Origin: Dreissena polymorpha
Lineage: Eukaryota; Mollusca; Bivalvia; Myida; Dreissenidae
NCBI RefSeq assembly: GCF_020536995.1
Contig: NC_068361.1
Span: 111,197,821 to 111,261,820, forward strand
Direction: 5' to 3'
DNA: 64,000 bases
The translations under genes and the position numbers were made by a program. Shown piece by piece: positions 55,901 through 64,000 of this stretch. The number at the start of each line of letters is the position of its first letter. The stretch's first letter is position 1. The notes under the pieces were generated by a model, which worked only from the letters and a program-made list of their open reading frames with translations, was not told the origin of the DNA and ran no database searches.

Positions 55901-56877
55901 CGAAACTTAATGCTGTTGTTTTTTATTGGTCCATAGCGAAATGACGTTATTTTTTTGCGCGAACTTCAACGATATACCCGTTTGACGGAGATGAAACCGA
56001 AACTGAAAATAGATTCATACGCTAGATTAAAAAGGACTTTTATGACCCTTACCACGATAGAATTTCAGCTTTAAGATCATTTTGTGTTGTAATTATAAGA
56101 ATTGAATTGCATTTTTTCTGCATTTCATCGGTGTATTAACTGTCGGTAAAAATACACCTAATTTATGCATTAGGCGTAATTTTCCTGTAAGTTCCTACCG
56201 ATGAAATGCAGAAAAATGCTATTCCTTTCTTAAGTAAATAATGTCTTGTAGAATTGTTATTTTGTTTAATGGTATAATAAGCCCCAAAAAAAATCAAATT
56301 CGTTGTTCCCGAAAATCAGAGTGTGTTACATGTTTATAGCTCGCCATCATGAACATGACACATGTTTTGTTATGTTGTGAAAAATTGATACTGCGTTTTA
56401 TAACGGTATTGAGTGGTTTACTGAACCATTCTGTGTATAGATGCGCGGAGGTCGCGGTGGTGTAGTGGATGAGGTGTTCGCCTAGCGATCGGGAGTTTGT
56501 GGGTTCGCTCCCTACTCATGGAAAGCTTTGTTATCTCCTCCATAGACACCAAGTACTGGTTCTTCCCAGGAAACGGACTCGACAGTGTCCATATCTGCCT
56601 ATAATAAGCCTTCCTGCAATAGTCAGCAATTGACTGTATGAAGTACGAAGTAGAAGTAGAAAATCTGACTTGCTAAACGAGTTTATACCTAATTACAAAA
56701 ATAAACGTGATGTCATACCTATTTATACACGTAGATTCATATATATTAATATTTTTGAAAGATATTGTTGCTTATAGTATCTAACAAAAGTTTCATTTAT
56801 TTGTATATTATAAAGAAGAACTTACCGACAGAAAACGCCACTAAAACAACACAGTATATCTGCAGTCGTGAATCCAT
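43744..56877 (-). CDS. Type I membrane protein with three D8C-EGF modules, 14 exons
   Basis: The model has a signal exon, three sets of [D8C exon a, D8C exon b, EGF exon], an EGF exon, a transmembrane exon and a tail exon: 2613 nt, exactly 871 codons with the stop. Every intron is phase 1. The D8C domain is the eight-cysteine domain of uromodulin, GP2 and OIT3; here VGWYR, CGTF.P.YLKG, HPN and YSAYC mark it, with about six cysteines per copy. EGF exons hold one laminin/MEGF-like EGF and one calcium-binding EGF (DVDECS). It should sit on the cell surface or be secreted. No ZP domain is seen, unlike uromodulin. The third D8C copy carries an in-frame TAA (49711-49713), predicting a 462-residue secreted product if that exon is used. 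I know no named orthologue. Confidence 0.88.
44283..44540 (-). repeat. Degenerate short-repeat cluster, inverse of 45.25-45.47 kb
   Basis: Phrases such as ATCCGGACATTGTTTCCTAC and CAAACATGGGTTCC are reverse complements of the GGAACCAATGTCCGG units found beyond the nested TTAA element. It lies in the last intron of the D8C/EGF gene. Confidence 0.6.
44678..45184 (+). mobile_element. 507 bp TTAA element with tRNA-like segment (copy 2)
   Basis: TTAA lies at 44678-44681 and 45181-45184, with inverted termini AAAGGGGCCTTTTCAC at both ends. On the plus strand a tRNA-like part has an A-box TGGACTAGTGGA (about 44979) and a B-box GGTTCGAGCCC (45031-45041). It is the inverted counterpart of 10317-10834 and sits inside the tail intron of the D8C/EGF gene. 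Open frames within it (44793-45116, 44968-45225) are products of the repeat. Confidence 0.85.
45245..45470 (+). repeat. Degenerate tandem repeat of about 40 bp, unit GGAACCAATGTCCGGG
   Basis: At least six units carry GTAGGAACCAATGTCCGGGT or variants (about 45262, 45291, 45324, 45357, 45390, 45422, 45440). Together with the inverse units at 44.3-44.5 kb it forms an interrupted inverted arrangement around the TTAA element. Confidence 0.65.
45637..45735 (-). CDS. Transmembrane exon
   Basis: 99 nt. It encodes [20 protein letters not shown] followed by ILATFIALW and KCK: an uncharged segment of about 24 residues and then a basic stop-transfer. Acceptor AATTTCAG, donor AAAG|GTAGCG. Confidence 0.85.
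46765..47043 (-). CDS. Juxtamembrane EGF exon, not part of the triplication
   Basis: 279 nt. It encodes [31 protein letters not shown] and [18 protein letters not shown], then FSCECKEGY. The same architecture as the module EGF exons (EGF plus calcium-binding EGF) but far diverged, so an older duplicate. Acceptor CTTTGCAG, donor AGCG|GTAAGA. Confidence 0.94.
47548..47823 (-). CDS. Module 3 EGF exon
   Basis: 276 nt, encodes [23 protein letters not shown] and [12 protein letters not shown]. Acceptor AATTGCAG, donor CCAG|GTGATT. Confidence 0.93.
49195..49365 (-). CDS. D8C module 3, exon b
   Basis: 171 nt, encodes [37 protein letters not shown] and YSAYCL. Open; has an extra Cys (RCC) compared with module 1 (RCG). 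Confidence 0.85.
49515..49727 (-). CDS. D8C module 3, exon a, with in-frame stop
   Basis: Same 213 nt exon as in modules 1 and 2, with both splice sites kept. The fifth full codon after the acceptor is TAA (49713-49711) where the other two copies have TTA (Leu): RSCR-stop-NDNP. The rest of the frame stays open and conserved ([22 protein letters not shown]), so the change looks recent. The exon is phase 1-1, so skipping it would keep the frame. Confidence 0.85.
50119..50394 (-). CDS. Module 2 EGF exon
   Basis: 276 nt, encodes [23 protein letters not shown] and [18 protein letters not shown]. Acceptor AATTTCAG, donor CCAG|GTGATT. Confidence 0.93.
51761..51931 (-). CDS. D8C module 2, exon b
   Basis: 171 nt, encodes [18 protein letters not shown] through YSAYC. 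Acceptor GCATTTAAG, donor TTTAG|GTAAAT. Open across its length. Confidence 0.86.
52081..52293 (-). CDS. D8C module 2, exon a
   Basis: Near-identical to module 1 exon a; encodes [10 protein letters not shown] and [12 protein letters not shown]. Fully open. Acceptor ATTTCAG, donor AAAG|GTAAAT. Confidence 0.88.
52686..52961 (-). CDS. Module 1 EGF exon
   Basis: 276 nt. It encodes [33 protein letters not shown] and [19 protein letters not shown], then SYKCLC: one EGF/laminin-like repeat and one calcium-binding EGF repeat. Acceptor AATTGCAG, donor CCAG|GTGATT. Confidence 0.93.
54310..54480 (-). CDS. D8C module 1, exon b
   Basis: 171 nt. It encodes [32 protein letters not shown] and [16 protein letters not shown], the C-terminal half of D8C with its AYC end. 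Acceptor GCATTTAAG, donor TTTAG|GTAATT. Confidence 0.86.
54632..54844 (-). CDS. D8C module 1, exon a
   Basis: 213 nt. It encodes [30 protein letters not shown] and [12 protein letters not shown], the N-terminal half of a D8C domain. Acceptor AATTTCAG, donor AAAG|GTAAAT. Potential N-glycosylation sites are NIS, NAS and NIS. Confidence 0.88.
54886..55724 (-). other. First intron of the D8C/EGF gene, no gene
   Basis: AT-rich. The phrase 'TTGGTTGATTGCTTAT..TTTAACCAACATGCA' occurs twice (about 54909 and 55026) as a short internal duplication. Confidence 0.45.
55725..55925 (+). repeat. Dispersed repeat, partner of 600-775
   Basis: It shares GCTGCATTCTGATTGGATAA, ATGAACCCACTTCGTA and CATAAACAAGTTGCCAAAAT with the start of the window, and runs on into a doubled AAATGACGTTAT..TTTGCGCGAA segment. 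Confidence 0.7.
56113..56215. repeat. Imperfect hairpin of about 100 bp
   Basis: TTTTTTCTGCATTTCATCGG at the left pairs with CCGATGAAATGCAGAAAAA at the right, and GCATTAGGCG lies near the centre. Possibly a small MITE or the terminus of the preceding repeat. Confidence 0.6.
56441..56664 (+). mobile_element. tRNA-derived SINE
   Basis: It has an A-box-like TGGTGTAGTGGATGAGG (from 56458) and a B-box GGTTCGCTCCC (56512-56522), followed by a non-tRNA body with ACCAAGTACTGGTTCTTCCC and GGAAACGGACTCGACAGTG. It ends in a short GAAGTAGAAGTAGAA tail. It lies in the first intron of the D8C/EGF gene, antisense to it. Confidence 0.85.
56826..56877 (-). CDS. D8C/EGF gene exon 1: start and signal peptide
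   Basis: The ATG at 56877-56875 opens [17 protein letters not shown], a basic residue followed by a hydrophobic core, typical of a signal peptide. Donor TCG|GTAAG at 56825. The leftover G joins TT of the first D8C exon to form Val. Confidence 0.8.
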
Positions 56878-57089
56878 AATACTCCGTAAAACATCTTAAC
56901 ACAAGCAGTTTGTGGAAGAATAAAATTCCACTTATGATATTTAAAACTTCCTTTTTGTAAACATAAATTACACATTTAGCCTTAAAGGTATTCAATCTAC
57001 CTGCCGGATCGTCATGAAGCGTTTGAATCGGTAATCGAAAAAGCACCTGCAAGCAACCTGATACAATTACATGCGTCAACACATGCAAC

Positions 57090-58700
57090 GGAAACTATTA
57101 TGTTCAGCTGAAACTAACCGATACCTTAACTAGCCCATTGTTAAATCCGGAGAAAAATAGAAACATGGCAACACAATATGGAGATTGTATGAACACATTT
57201 GAATGTGCAATTACACGGGATTAAGGTCAGACTTAGGTGTATATAACAAGTAAACAATACGGTTTGTCATCAAAGCTTACTTAATTCATTGAGGAATAAT
57301 CACAAAACATATATTGATTGCTTGTTCAAATGGTTTAATGTATTTTCGACGCTATATAACAATATAGGCATTTTTTATTCTTGGAATACATCCAAACCAT
57401 TTTGGCATTATTCCAATAACTATTGCGACGTTCGTATTTTTGCATACCACCCAGGCAGCTCAAGGCAAACATTCAGCTGATATAATAATTCAAGTTGCGA
57501 TCTTTGTATGCATGATACAATTACATTGAATTAAAATTCAATACCATACAAGACCAGAGAATTGCAGATGCTTACATTTGACTGGATCGAAATAAACAAG
57601 TAGCAAGAAAACTTCCTTGTCCTGAACGGATTGAGCGTCAACTATTCAAACAAGTATTTTACATTAATAGTGGTTGAAACTTTAAACCTGAAAAACGAGT
57701 TTCAAAAGAATCAAATTGCGCTGAAACAAGCAAGGGCTCGATTCTTAACCAGTGTGACTTCTAATTTAAAATATCTCCATTTGTTTACATACCATTTAAG
57801 CGGCATGTGTTTGTCTTTTTTTCAGTTATGAAAAAATATGGTTACATATTCGTCGGCTATCATGTATGGTACTTGTCTATAGTAATGCTGTATAAACAGT
57901 AAATAAACTATTTGTGCTATGAACTACAACAACGGTTTCGAATCTTTGACAGTAGCATCGATAACTCTCAAATGATTACGCAAATTGATCTCAAAGCCAC
58001 AGCCTAATCGTTATTGGGAAGCGATTTCCTTATATCTAGGTGTATATACCTTTATCTGTTAAAGACATAAAATTAAGCCCACATTGACCAGGTAATGCGT
58101 CATTACCATGATCAATGTTAAAAATAGAAATTCAACATGAAGTAATTGCATATCATTTCCGCGGTATTTAGCTGCAGCAATAAGAAATCACTGTCACGTC
58201 ACGTCAGAAAATTGTTAGCCAGATACAGTTTTGCCAGTAAGAGGTCACGCTTTTGTTTGCTATGAATGTATTGTAGGCCAATTATATAATACTCAAATTT
58301 GACCCTTAAATGGAAAGTTAACCATGCCTGAATTGTCTTCATGCCTTTTTACGATTGGCCATCTACTTGACCTCTGCTTGCACATAAAATGGGAAAACCG
58401 CAAACACCACATTGAAAATGTATGATGAAATCCCTGTAGGTGTAAGAAATTGTATTGTATTAGATATAAGTTCCCTTTAACACTGCCTGTTTTAATTTAT
58501 TCTTTATAGACTTGACCGGCCGCATAAAGGTTTGCTTAGCATTACAATTGAAAATTGTGAACCTCTATATTAGACGTGATACTGTCGTGCCTCACGCAAT
58601 CTAATTGCGGGAAGTATATGGGCCAAACAAAAAACAGGTTTTTGGCAGTATTGCATGCAAAGAAGTAGTCCACTACAAACTTAAAAAACAACAAGCATTC
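57090..58700. other. Region upstream of the D8C/EGF start, no promoter element recognised
   Basis: No TATA box or other core element could be assigned with confidence. Open frames at 57289-57831 are short and unsupported. Confidence 0.4.
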
Positions 58701-58706
58701 AAATAT

Positions 58707-60605
58707 CGTGTATGAGCATACTGAGTATCATGTATGTGTATAACAAGTATCTTGCATGGGCATACAAAGTATAATAAATGTGTAAACCAAGTATCATGTT
58801 TGTGTATAACAAGTATGTAACTGTCTACCAAGTATCATGCATGTGTTTTCCGAGTATCATGTATGTGTATACCAAGTAATATGTATGTGTATACCAAGTA
58901 TCGCATATGTGTATACCAAGTATCATGAATGTGTATACCAAGTATCGTGTATGTGTATACCAAGTATCATGAATGTGTATACCAAGTATCATGTATGGGT
59001 ATACCAAGTATCGTGTATGTGTATACCAAGTATCATGAATGTGTATACCAAGTATCGTGTATGGGTATACCAAGTATCGTGTATGTGTATACCAAGTATC
59101 ATGTATGTGTATACCAAGTATCATGAATGTGTATACCAAGTATCATGTATGGGTATACCAAGTATCGTGTATGGGTATACCAAGTATCGTGTATGTGTAT
59201 ACCAAGTATCATGAATGTGTATACCAAGTATCGTGTATGGGTATACCAAGTATCGTGTATGTGTATACCAAGTATCATGTATGTGTATACCAAGTATCAT
59301 GTATGTGTATACCAAGTTATATGTATGGGTATACCAAGTATCGTGTATGGGTATACCAAGTATCGTGTATGTGTATACCAAGTATCATGTATGTGTATAC
59401 CAAGTAATATGTATGTGTATACCAAGTATCATGAATGTGTATACCAAGTGTCGTGTATGTGTATATCAAGAATCGTGTTTGTCTAAACCAAGTATCTTGA
59501 ATGTGTATACCAAGTATCTTGTATGTGAATACCAAGTACCATGTATGTGTGTACTAAGTATCGTGTATGTGTACACCAAGAATCGTGTATGCCTTTACCA
59601 TGTATCGTGTATGTGTATACAATTGTCATGTATGTGTATACCAAGTATCATGTATGTGTATACCAAGTATCATGTATGGGTATACCAAGTATCGTGTATG
59701 GGTATACCAAGTATCGTGTATGTGTATACCAAGTATCATGTATGTGTATACCAAGTAATATGTATGTGTATACCAAGTATCATGAATGTGTATACAAGTA
59801 TCATGAATGTGTATACAAGTATCATGAATGTGTATACCAAGTATCGTGTATGTGTATACCAAGTATCATGAATGTGTATACCAAGTATCATGTATGGGTA
59901 TACCAAGTACCAGGTATGTGTATACCAAGTTATATGTATGGGTATACCAAGTATCGTGTATGTGTACATCAAGTAATGTGTATGCCCAAACCATGTATCG
60001 TGTATGTGTATACAAGTATCAGGTATGCATATACAAAGTATCATGTATGTGTATACCAAGTATCATATATGTGCAATCCAAGTATCATGCATGTGTATAC
60101 CAAGTGTCGTGTATGTGTATATCAAGAATCGTGTTTGTCTAAACCAAGTATCTTGAATGTGTATACCAAGTATCTTGTATGTGAATACCAAGTACCATGT
60201 ATGTGTATACTAAGTATCGTGTATGTGTACACCAAGAATCGTGTATGCCTTTACCATGTATCGTGTATGTGTATACAATTGTCATGTATGTGTATACCAA
60301 GTATCATGTATGTGTAAACCAAGTATAATGCATGTGTATACTAAGTATCGTGTATTTGTATACACGTTTTATGTATATCTATACGAAGTATTATGTAAGT
60401 GTATTACAAGTATCATGTAAGTGTATACCAAGTTTCATGTATGCGTATTCTAAGTGTCGTGTATGCGTAAACAAAGTATCATGTATGTAAACTAAGCATC
60501 GTGTATGTGTATACCAAGTATCGTGTATGTGTAAACCAAGTATAGTGTTTTTGTATACCGAATATCATGTATGTGTATACCAAGTATTATGTTCATGTAT
60601 ACCAA
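58707..60605 (+). repeat. 22 bp minisatellite of about 1.9 kb with higher-order repeats
   Basis: The consensus unit is GTATCATGTATGTGTATACC plus AA; about 85 units, with variants GTATCGTGTATGGGTATACC and GTATCATGAATGTGTATACC. A block at about 59451-59660 recurs at 60107-60315 (offset 656 bp) with its rare variants (CAAGAATCGTGTTTGTCTAA, ATACAATTGTCATG) in the same order. Since 22 is not a multiple of three, three units make a 66 nt frame cycle; this leaves several frames on both strands open for hundreds of codons. These are not genes. Confidence 0.96.
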
Positions 60606-62931
60606 ATGCAATGTATGTGTATTATGATAATATCTTGTGAATTTTCTTTTGTTGCTGATTTATAAAATGACATGTTATCTATTGGACATACAAACATCCC
60701 GAAATAATGTAAAATTTGTATATTGAAATGATGACCATATACACTGTATGTAATTTTTAAATAATTTAAATAATTCCGTTGTTTGCTCTGCTTTAAATTA
60801 CAGCGTTCTGATATTGATTTATTTTGGAAAATATCCTGCAAGGCCCTTCTCTCGTTTTTATGTTTACTAAGTTTGATGAAAGTATCTGAAGCACTTTCTG
60901 AGTTATTGCAGACAGGATCACGTTTTTTTCTGACAGAGATTCTGAATGATACACAGTTATACGAAGCGGACGAACAGACGTAATATTTCATAGGCAGAAA
61001 CCTTCAGGTACGCTTAAACAACGATAGATGACAAAACACCCTTCACTGGCAATACTTATCGAAAAAGTCATCAGCTACGAATGACCTGATAATTTCTGTA
61101 TGTTGTTGGTGGTATGTATGATTCATTTACATTTCATTCAATTTTAGTATGGCATTTTGCATCCTGACAAAGCTGAATGACAGCTGAACTGTTTGTAAAT
61201 CGACACACAAATAAGCGACATTACGCATATACACCAAATTTTGAAGCATAGCCATTATGTCCACACTTGTTTTTGTTTTTCGTTTTTTAAGGTTCTATAA
61301 GGGGTGTATTGGGATGATGATGATGAAAAACGTAAACAACGTCCATTCAGTTTTATTCAGTAACTAGAAAATTTTCACAATAGCAACAAAAGATCTGATT
61401 ACATTTCATACAATTTTAAGTCGTTTGTCAAATACATGTATTGGAAGCTAACGGTACAGTGCCCTTTTACAGTTGCTTATGAAAAGACCATCGGGATGAA
61501 ACCCATTCATATTCCATTCGTTTCTACTGTGATAGGAAATGAGTTATGGAAGTCATCGTTCGTTAAAATTAAAAAAATAGCATAAATAGCATATGCGTCA
61601 AAATCTATTCAAGACGAATTTTGACATACAATAACGTGACATGAAGGTGTAGGCAGATTCCTATGGTTTAGTGTTTGAAACCGTGTTAATGTTCTAAATT
61701 TTAACTCACAACAAACCACGACAACCGCCATATAGCTATACAAAGTTAATCTAAACACACAAAAAACACATTTTCAATTATTTTTATTAACTATTTACAC
61801 TTGAGTTATTTATGTACATTTACATTGCCTTCCTCCTAAGCTAAAATGTAAACAAAGTGAAACGAACTTGGGCTAAACTGATATAAATTGTATTATTAGT
61901 ATGAGGTCCTTTGTGCACCCAAAGTAAAAAAAGCCAAACCATATGACACAGCAAATATGCCGCCCCCATACATCCCTACACATCCATACACAACTAAATT
62001 AACTTTCGGCAAACATGTGTGTGTGTGGCTTTTCCGAAATAGGTGTTTGCTGCATTGGTTGTTTACAAAGTACTTTGTGCTGATTTTGCATTGAATTATT
62101 GGACTATAAAAAAGTAAATATAAATGAATATAGTGTAATTTGCGCTTTTATAATCTCCTCACATCTATAGTTACTGTGTTTGCATTTTAAGTTTGGATAG
62201 AACAGGAAGATAATATACTCATACCTCATCTATCACAAAGTTTGCAAATAGTGCAACTGAAAACGTTTATTCTTTTCTGAGTGAAGAATTAATTTGGTTG
62301 TAGAATAGATTATGTGCACACATATTGTGAACGCGCAAATAGTATGTAATGGAGATTAGTAAACGACGTTAGGAAAACCTTAACCTGAGCTTTTGCGACT
62401 GGTTTGTGTTTTCAAGGACAGAACATAAACATATCTTATTCATCTTTGACCTAGCATTATATTTCTTATACCAGTCCCAAACTTCCTGATACACGCGACC
62501 ACTCAATAATAACTCTATGATAACAGAAAATTTCATCAGGTTCTTACATGTGTGATTATTTTACTTGAAATTCAGTATTGTAAATCATTAATTTGCTTTA
62601 TTATGACACATACATTTTCGTGAACACATAAATATGGCATCAAGGTTATTTGTCAAAAACTTATACATGTAAATAATATACTATGTACAATTATATTGTA
62701 TAGTTTCAAACATATTTTAAAACACGATTGTCCGGCTTTATGTTTGATAAGGCTTTAGCATAGCACGTGTATTTGAGAGCATTATTCGGGATTGTCATTA
62801 TTCCCAAAAAACATTTTCGGATCAAACAAGTAGAGAAAGAGTAAACTCCAGAAGAATTATGCTAAGAACAAAAAAACACAGTCTTCAATTCATCTCATGT
62901 AGCAACAGCCTTGCTTTGATGAAGATGGACT
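60606..62931. other. No gene recognised
   Basis: AT-rich. A 132-codon minus frame at 60593-60991 partly overlaps the minisatellite and shows no domain. A strong splice-acceptor-like TATTTTTTCAG on the minus strand ends at 62933 (see the mucin-like gene). Confidence 0.45.
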
Positions 62932-62932
62932 C
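62880..62932 (-). CDS. Candidate last exon of the mucin-like gene
   Basis: It follows a good acceptor, TATATTTTTTCAG. If the tail exon is read in the alternative frame (acceptor CAAG), the protein continues in phase 0 here as ESIFIKARLLLHEMN and ends at TGA. Otherwise this is 3' UTR. No poly(A) signal was identified nearby. Confidence 0.35.
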
Positions 62933-63051
62933 CTGAAAAAATATATAATTGATTGTTCAAGTTTAAAATTGTATCTTTCCAAATTGTAACCGATAACAGC
63001 AGCGATTTGTTTCAAAGCAACAAATCCAGAGAGCGAATACTTACATATTCT

Positions 63052-63196
63052 TCATAGGTCCGTATCTCTAGTTCCGTATCTTGAAACAAAAGCAGGCGAC
63101 GAGTAAGATCTCGGATAAGTGTTATTATCTTGGCTGGCCGAATACACACTACATTTTTGAGGCGGGAAACTAGGGTCCGAGTTCGTATCTGCCTTG
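63052..63196 (-). CDS. Mucin-like gene: cytoplasmic tail exon
   Basis: It begins after TTTTTCCAG. Tail features are QDNNTYPRSYSSPAFVSRYG and the C-terminal TDL. A consensus donor TAT|GTAAGT at 63045 lies just beyond the stop, so the exon probably extends to 63045 and splices on to 62932. The stop would then lie less than 50 nt before the last junction. Confidence 0.6.
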
Positions 63197-64000
63197 CTGG
63201 AAAAACGATGTCCAACGATTAGTTACGTACCGGTTCGTTTGTATAGTATGTTTGAAATTAATATTTAATATCAAAATAATATTTATGATACACAGCTTAC
63301 GAGGAAAAACTTTAACATACCTCAAAATATGCTTTTTTGATCGAGCTCGTCGCCAACCAATACAAAGCGCGATTGCAACAACCAAGATTATGCTTCCAAT
63401 AATGGCTGATGGTATCACAGCAACAAGCGTAATAAAGGCATAATCTTCATGTGCACTTGTGGTTGAATTTTTATCATGTACTGTAGTGTTGTCCTGCACC
63501 GTGTTTGTTGTCTGCGGTACAACAGTTGTGTCAGTAACCGAGGTTGTGTCCGGTACAGTTGTGGTCGACACTGTAGTTGTGGTCGGCACTGTAGTTGTGG
63601 TTGACACTGTAGTTGTGGTCCGCAATGTAGTTGCGGTGGTCGGCACTGTAGTTGTGGTCGGCAATGTAGTTGTGGTGGTCGACACTGTTGTAGTGGTCGG
63701 CACTGAAGTTGTGGTGGGCACTGAAGTTGTGGTTGGAACGGTAAATGTGGTCGGAACTGTAGTTGTTGTCGGAACTGTAGATGTGGTTGGCATTGTAGTT
63801 GTGGTCGTTTCTGTAGTTGTGGTGGGCACTGTAGTTGTGGTCGGCACTGTAGTTGTAGTTGGCACTGTAGTTATGGTCGGCACTGTAGTTGTGGTCGGCA
63901 CTGTAGTTGTGGTCGGTACTGTCGTTGTGGTCGGCTCTGTAGTTGTGGGCGGCATTGTTGTTGTGGTCGGCATTGTAGTTGTGGTCGGCACTGTAGTTGT
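63052..64000 (-). CDS. Mucin-like single-pass membrane protein, 3' part only
   Basis: The exon 63321 to beyond 64000 encodes a stalk of VPTTTT repeats (18 nt units), then a Thr/Val/Asp-rich linker, HEDYAFITLVAVIPSA, a transmembrane segment through ILVVAIALCIGW, and a basic RRARSKKH. Donor TTGAG|GTATGT. Using acceptor TTTTTCCAG, exon 63196-63052 reads SKADTNSDPSFPPQKCSVYS and ends RYGTRDTDL with TGA. The stalk should be heavily O-glycosylated outside the cell. A final TDL fits a class I PDZ-ligand pattern. The start and most of the ectodomain lie past the window edge; the in-repeat Met codons are not starts. The tail frame is uncertain because a second acceptor lies 4 nt downstream. Confidence 0.78.
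63321..64000 (-). CDS. Mucin-like gene: Thr-rich stalk and transmembrane exon (partial)
   Basis: The open frame is uninterrupted to the window edge. The repeat part (about 63560-64000) uses varied units VPTTTT, MPTTTT, EPTTTT, TVSTTTT. The transmembrane segment covers about 63370-63440. The exon ends in phase 2. Confidence 0.85.

Noticed and set aside
58837-60317. Very long open frames (up to 258 codons) on both strands
   Set aside because: They are translations of a 22 bp tandem repeat without stops in several frames; the same residues recur in every frame and there is no initiation or splice context.
60593-60991. 132-codon minus-strand frame
   Set aside because: It partly covers the minisatellite edge and shows no domain or supporting signals.

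Overview
The window looks like AT-rich nuclear DNA from a bivalve mollusc. The evidence is split genes with canonical GT-AG introns, many TTAA-bounded miniature transposons, tRNA-derived SINEs, and the 'ATGGCCGCCAGGGGGCGGGG' type of tandem repeat common in bivalve genomes. The GGGGCCTTTTCAC-type termini make me think of a Dreissena-like mussel, but that assignment rests on memory and is weak. No virus-derived element could be recognised.

Layout. Positions 1-15.6 kb hold no gene I can recognise. They contain dispersed repeats, a 3.1 kb long-armed inverted-repeat (foldback) element carrying two nested TTAA elements (7.8-11.0 kb), and an isolated GC-rich block (13.77-14.59 kb). From 15.6 to 30.8 kb on the plus strand lies the 3' two thirds or more of an EML (echinoderm microtubule-associated protein-like) gene: 15 exons covering the HELP motif and the tandem WD40/TAPE propellers up to the stop codon. 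The N-terminal coiled-coil exons are not seen and may lie upstream. Three EML introns carry minisatellites. Two of these are plainly built from copies of the adjoining exon end plus its 5' splice site.

From 30.8 to 43.7 kb the window is repeat-rich: a SINE, a MITE with 100 bp arms, a 1.4 kb foldback element with a perfect 9 bp target duplication, a degenerate direct duplication, and two 480 bp TTAA elements that flank exon-like fragments.

From 43.7 to 56.9 kb on the minus strand there is a complete 14-exon gene for a type I membrane protein: signal peptide, three copies of a [D8C domain + EGF pair] module, one more EGF pair, a transmembrane helix and a 67-residue tail. Every intron is phase 1 and the model adds up to exactly 871 codons including the stop. 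The three modules come from a recent 2.57 kb tandem triplication of genomic DNA. The third D8C copy contains an in-frame TAA, so the full-length reading would end at residue 462 as a secreted form unless that exon is skipped or the base is polymorphic.

From 58.7 to 60.6 kb is a 22 bp minisatellite with higher-order structure. At 63.0-64.0 kb on the minus strand is the 3' end of a second surface protein: a Thr/Pro mucin-like stalk, one transmembrane helix and a cytoplasmic tail whose reading frame depends on which of two acceptors 4 nt apart is used. EML should act on cytoplasmic microtubules. The other two genes look like cell-surface or secreted extracellular proteins. I see no functional link between EML and its neighbours.
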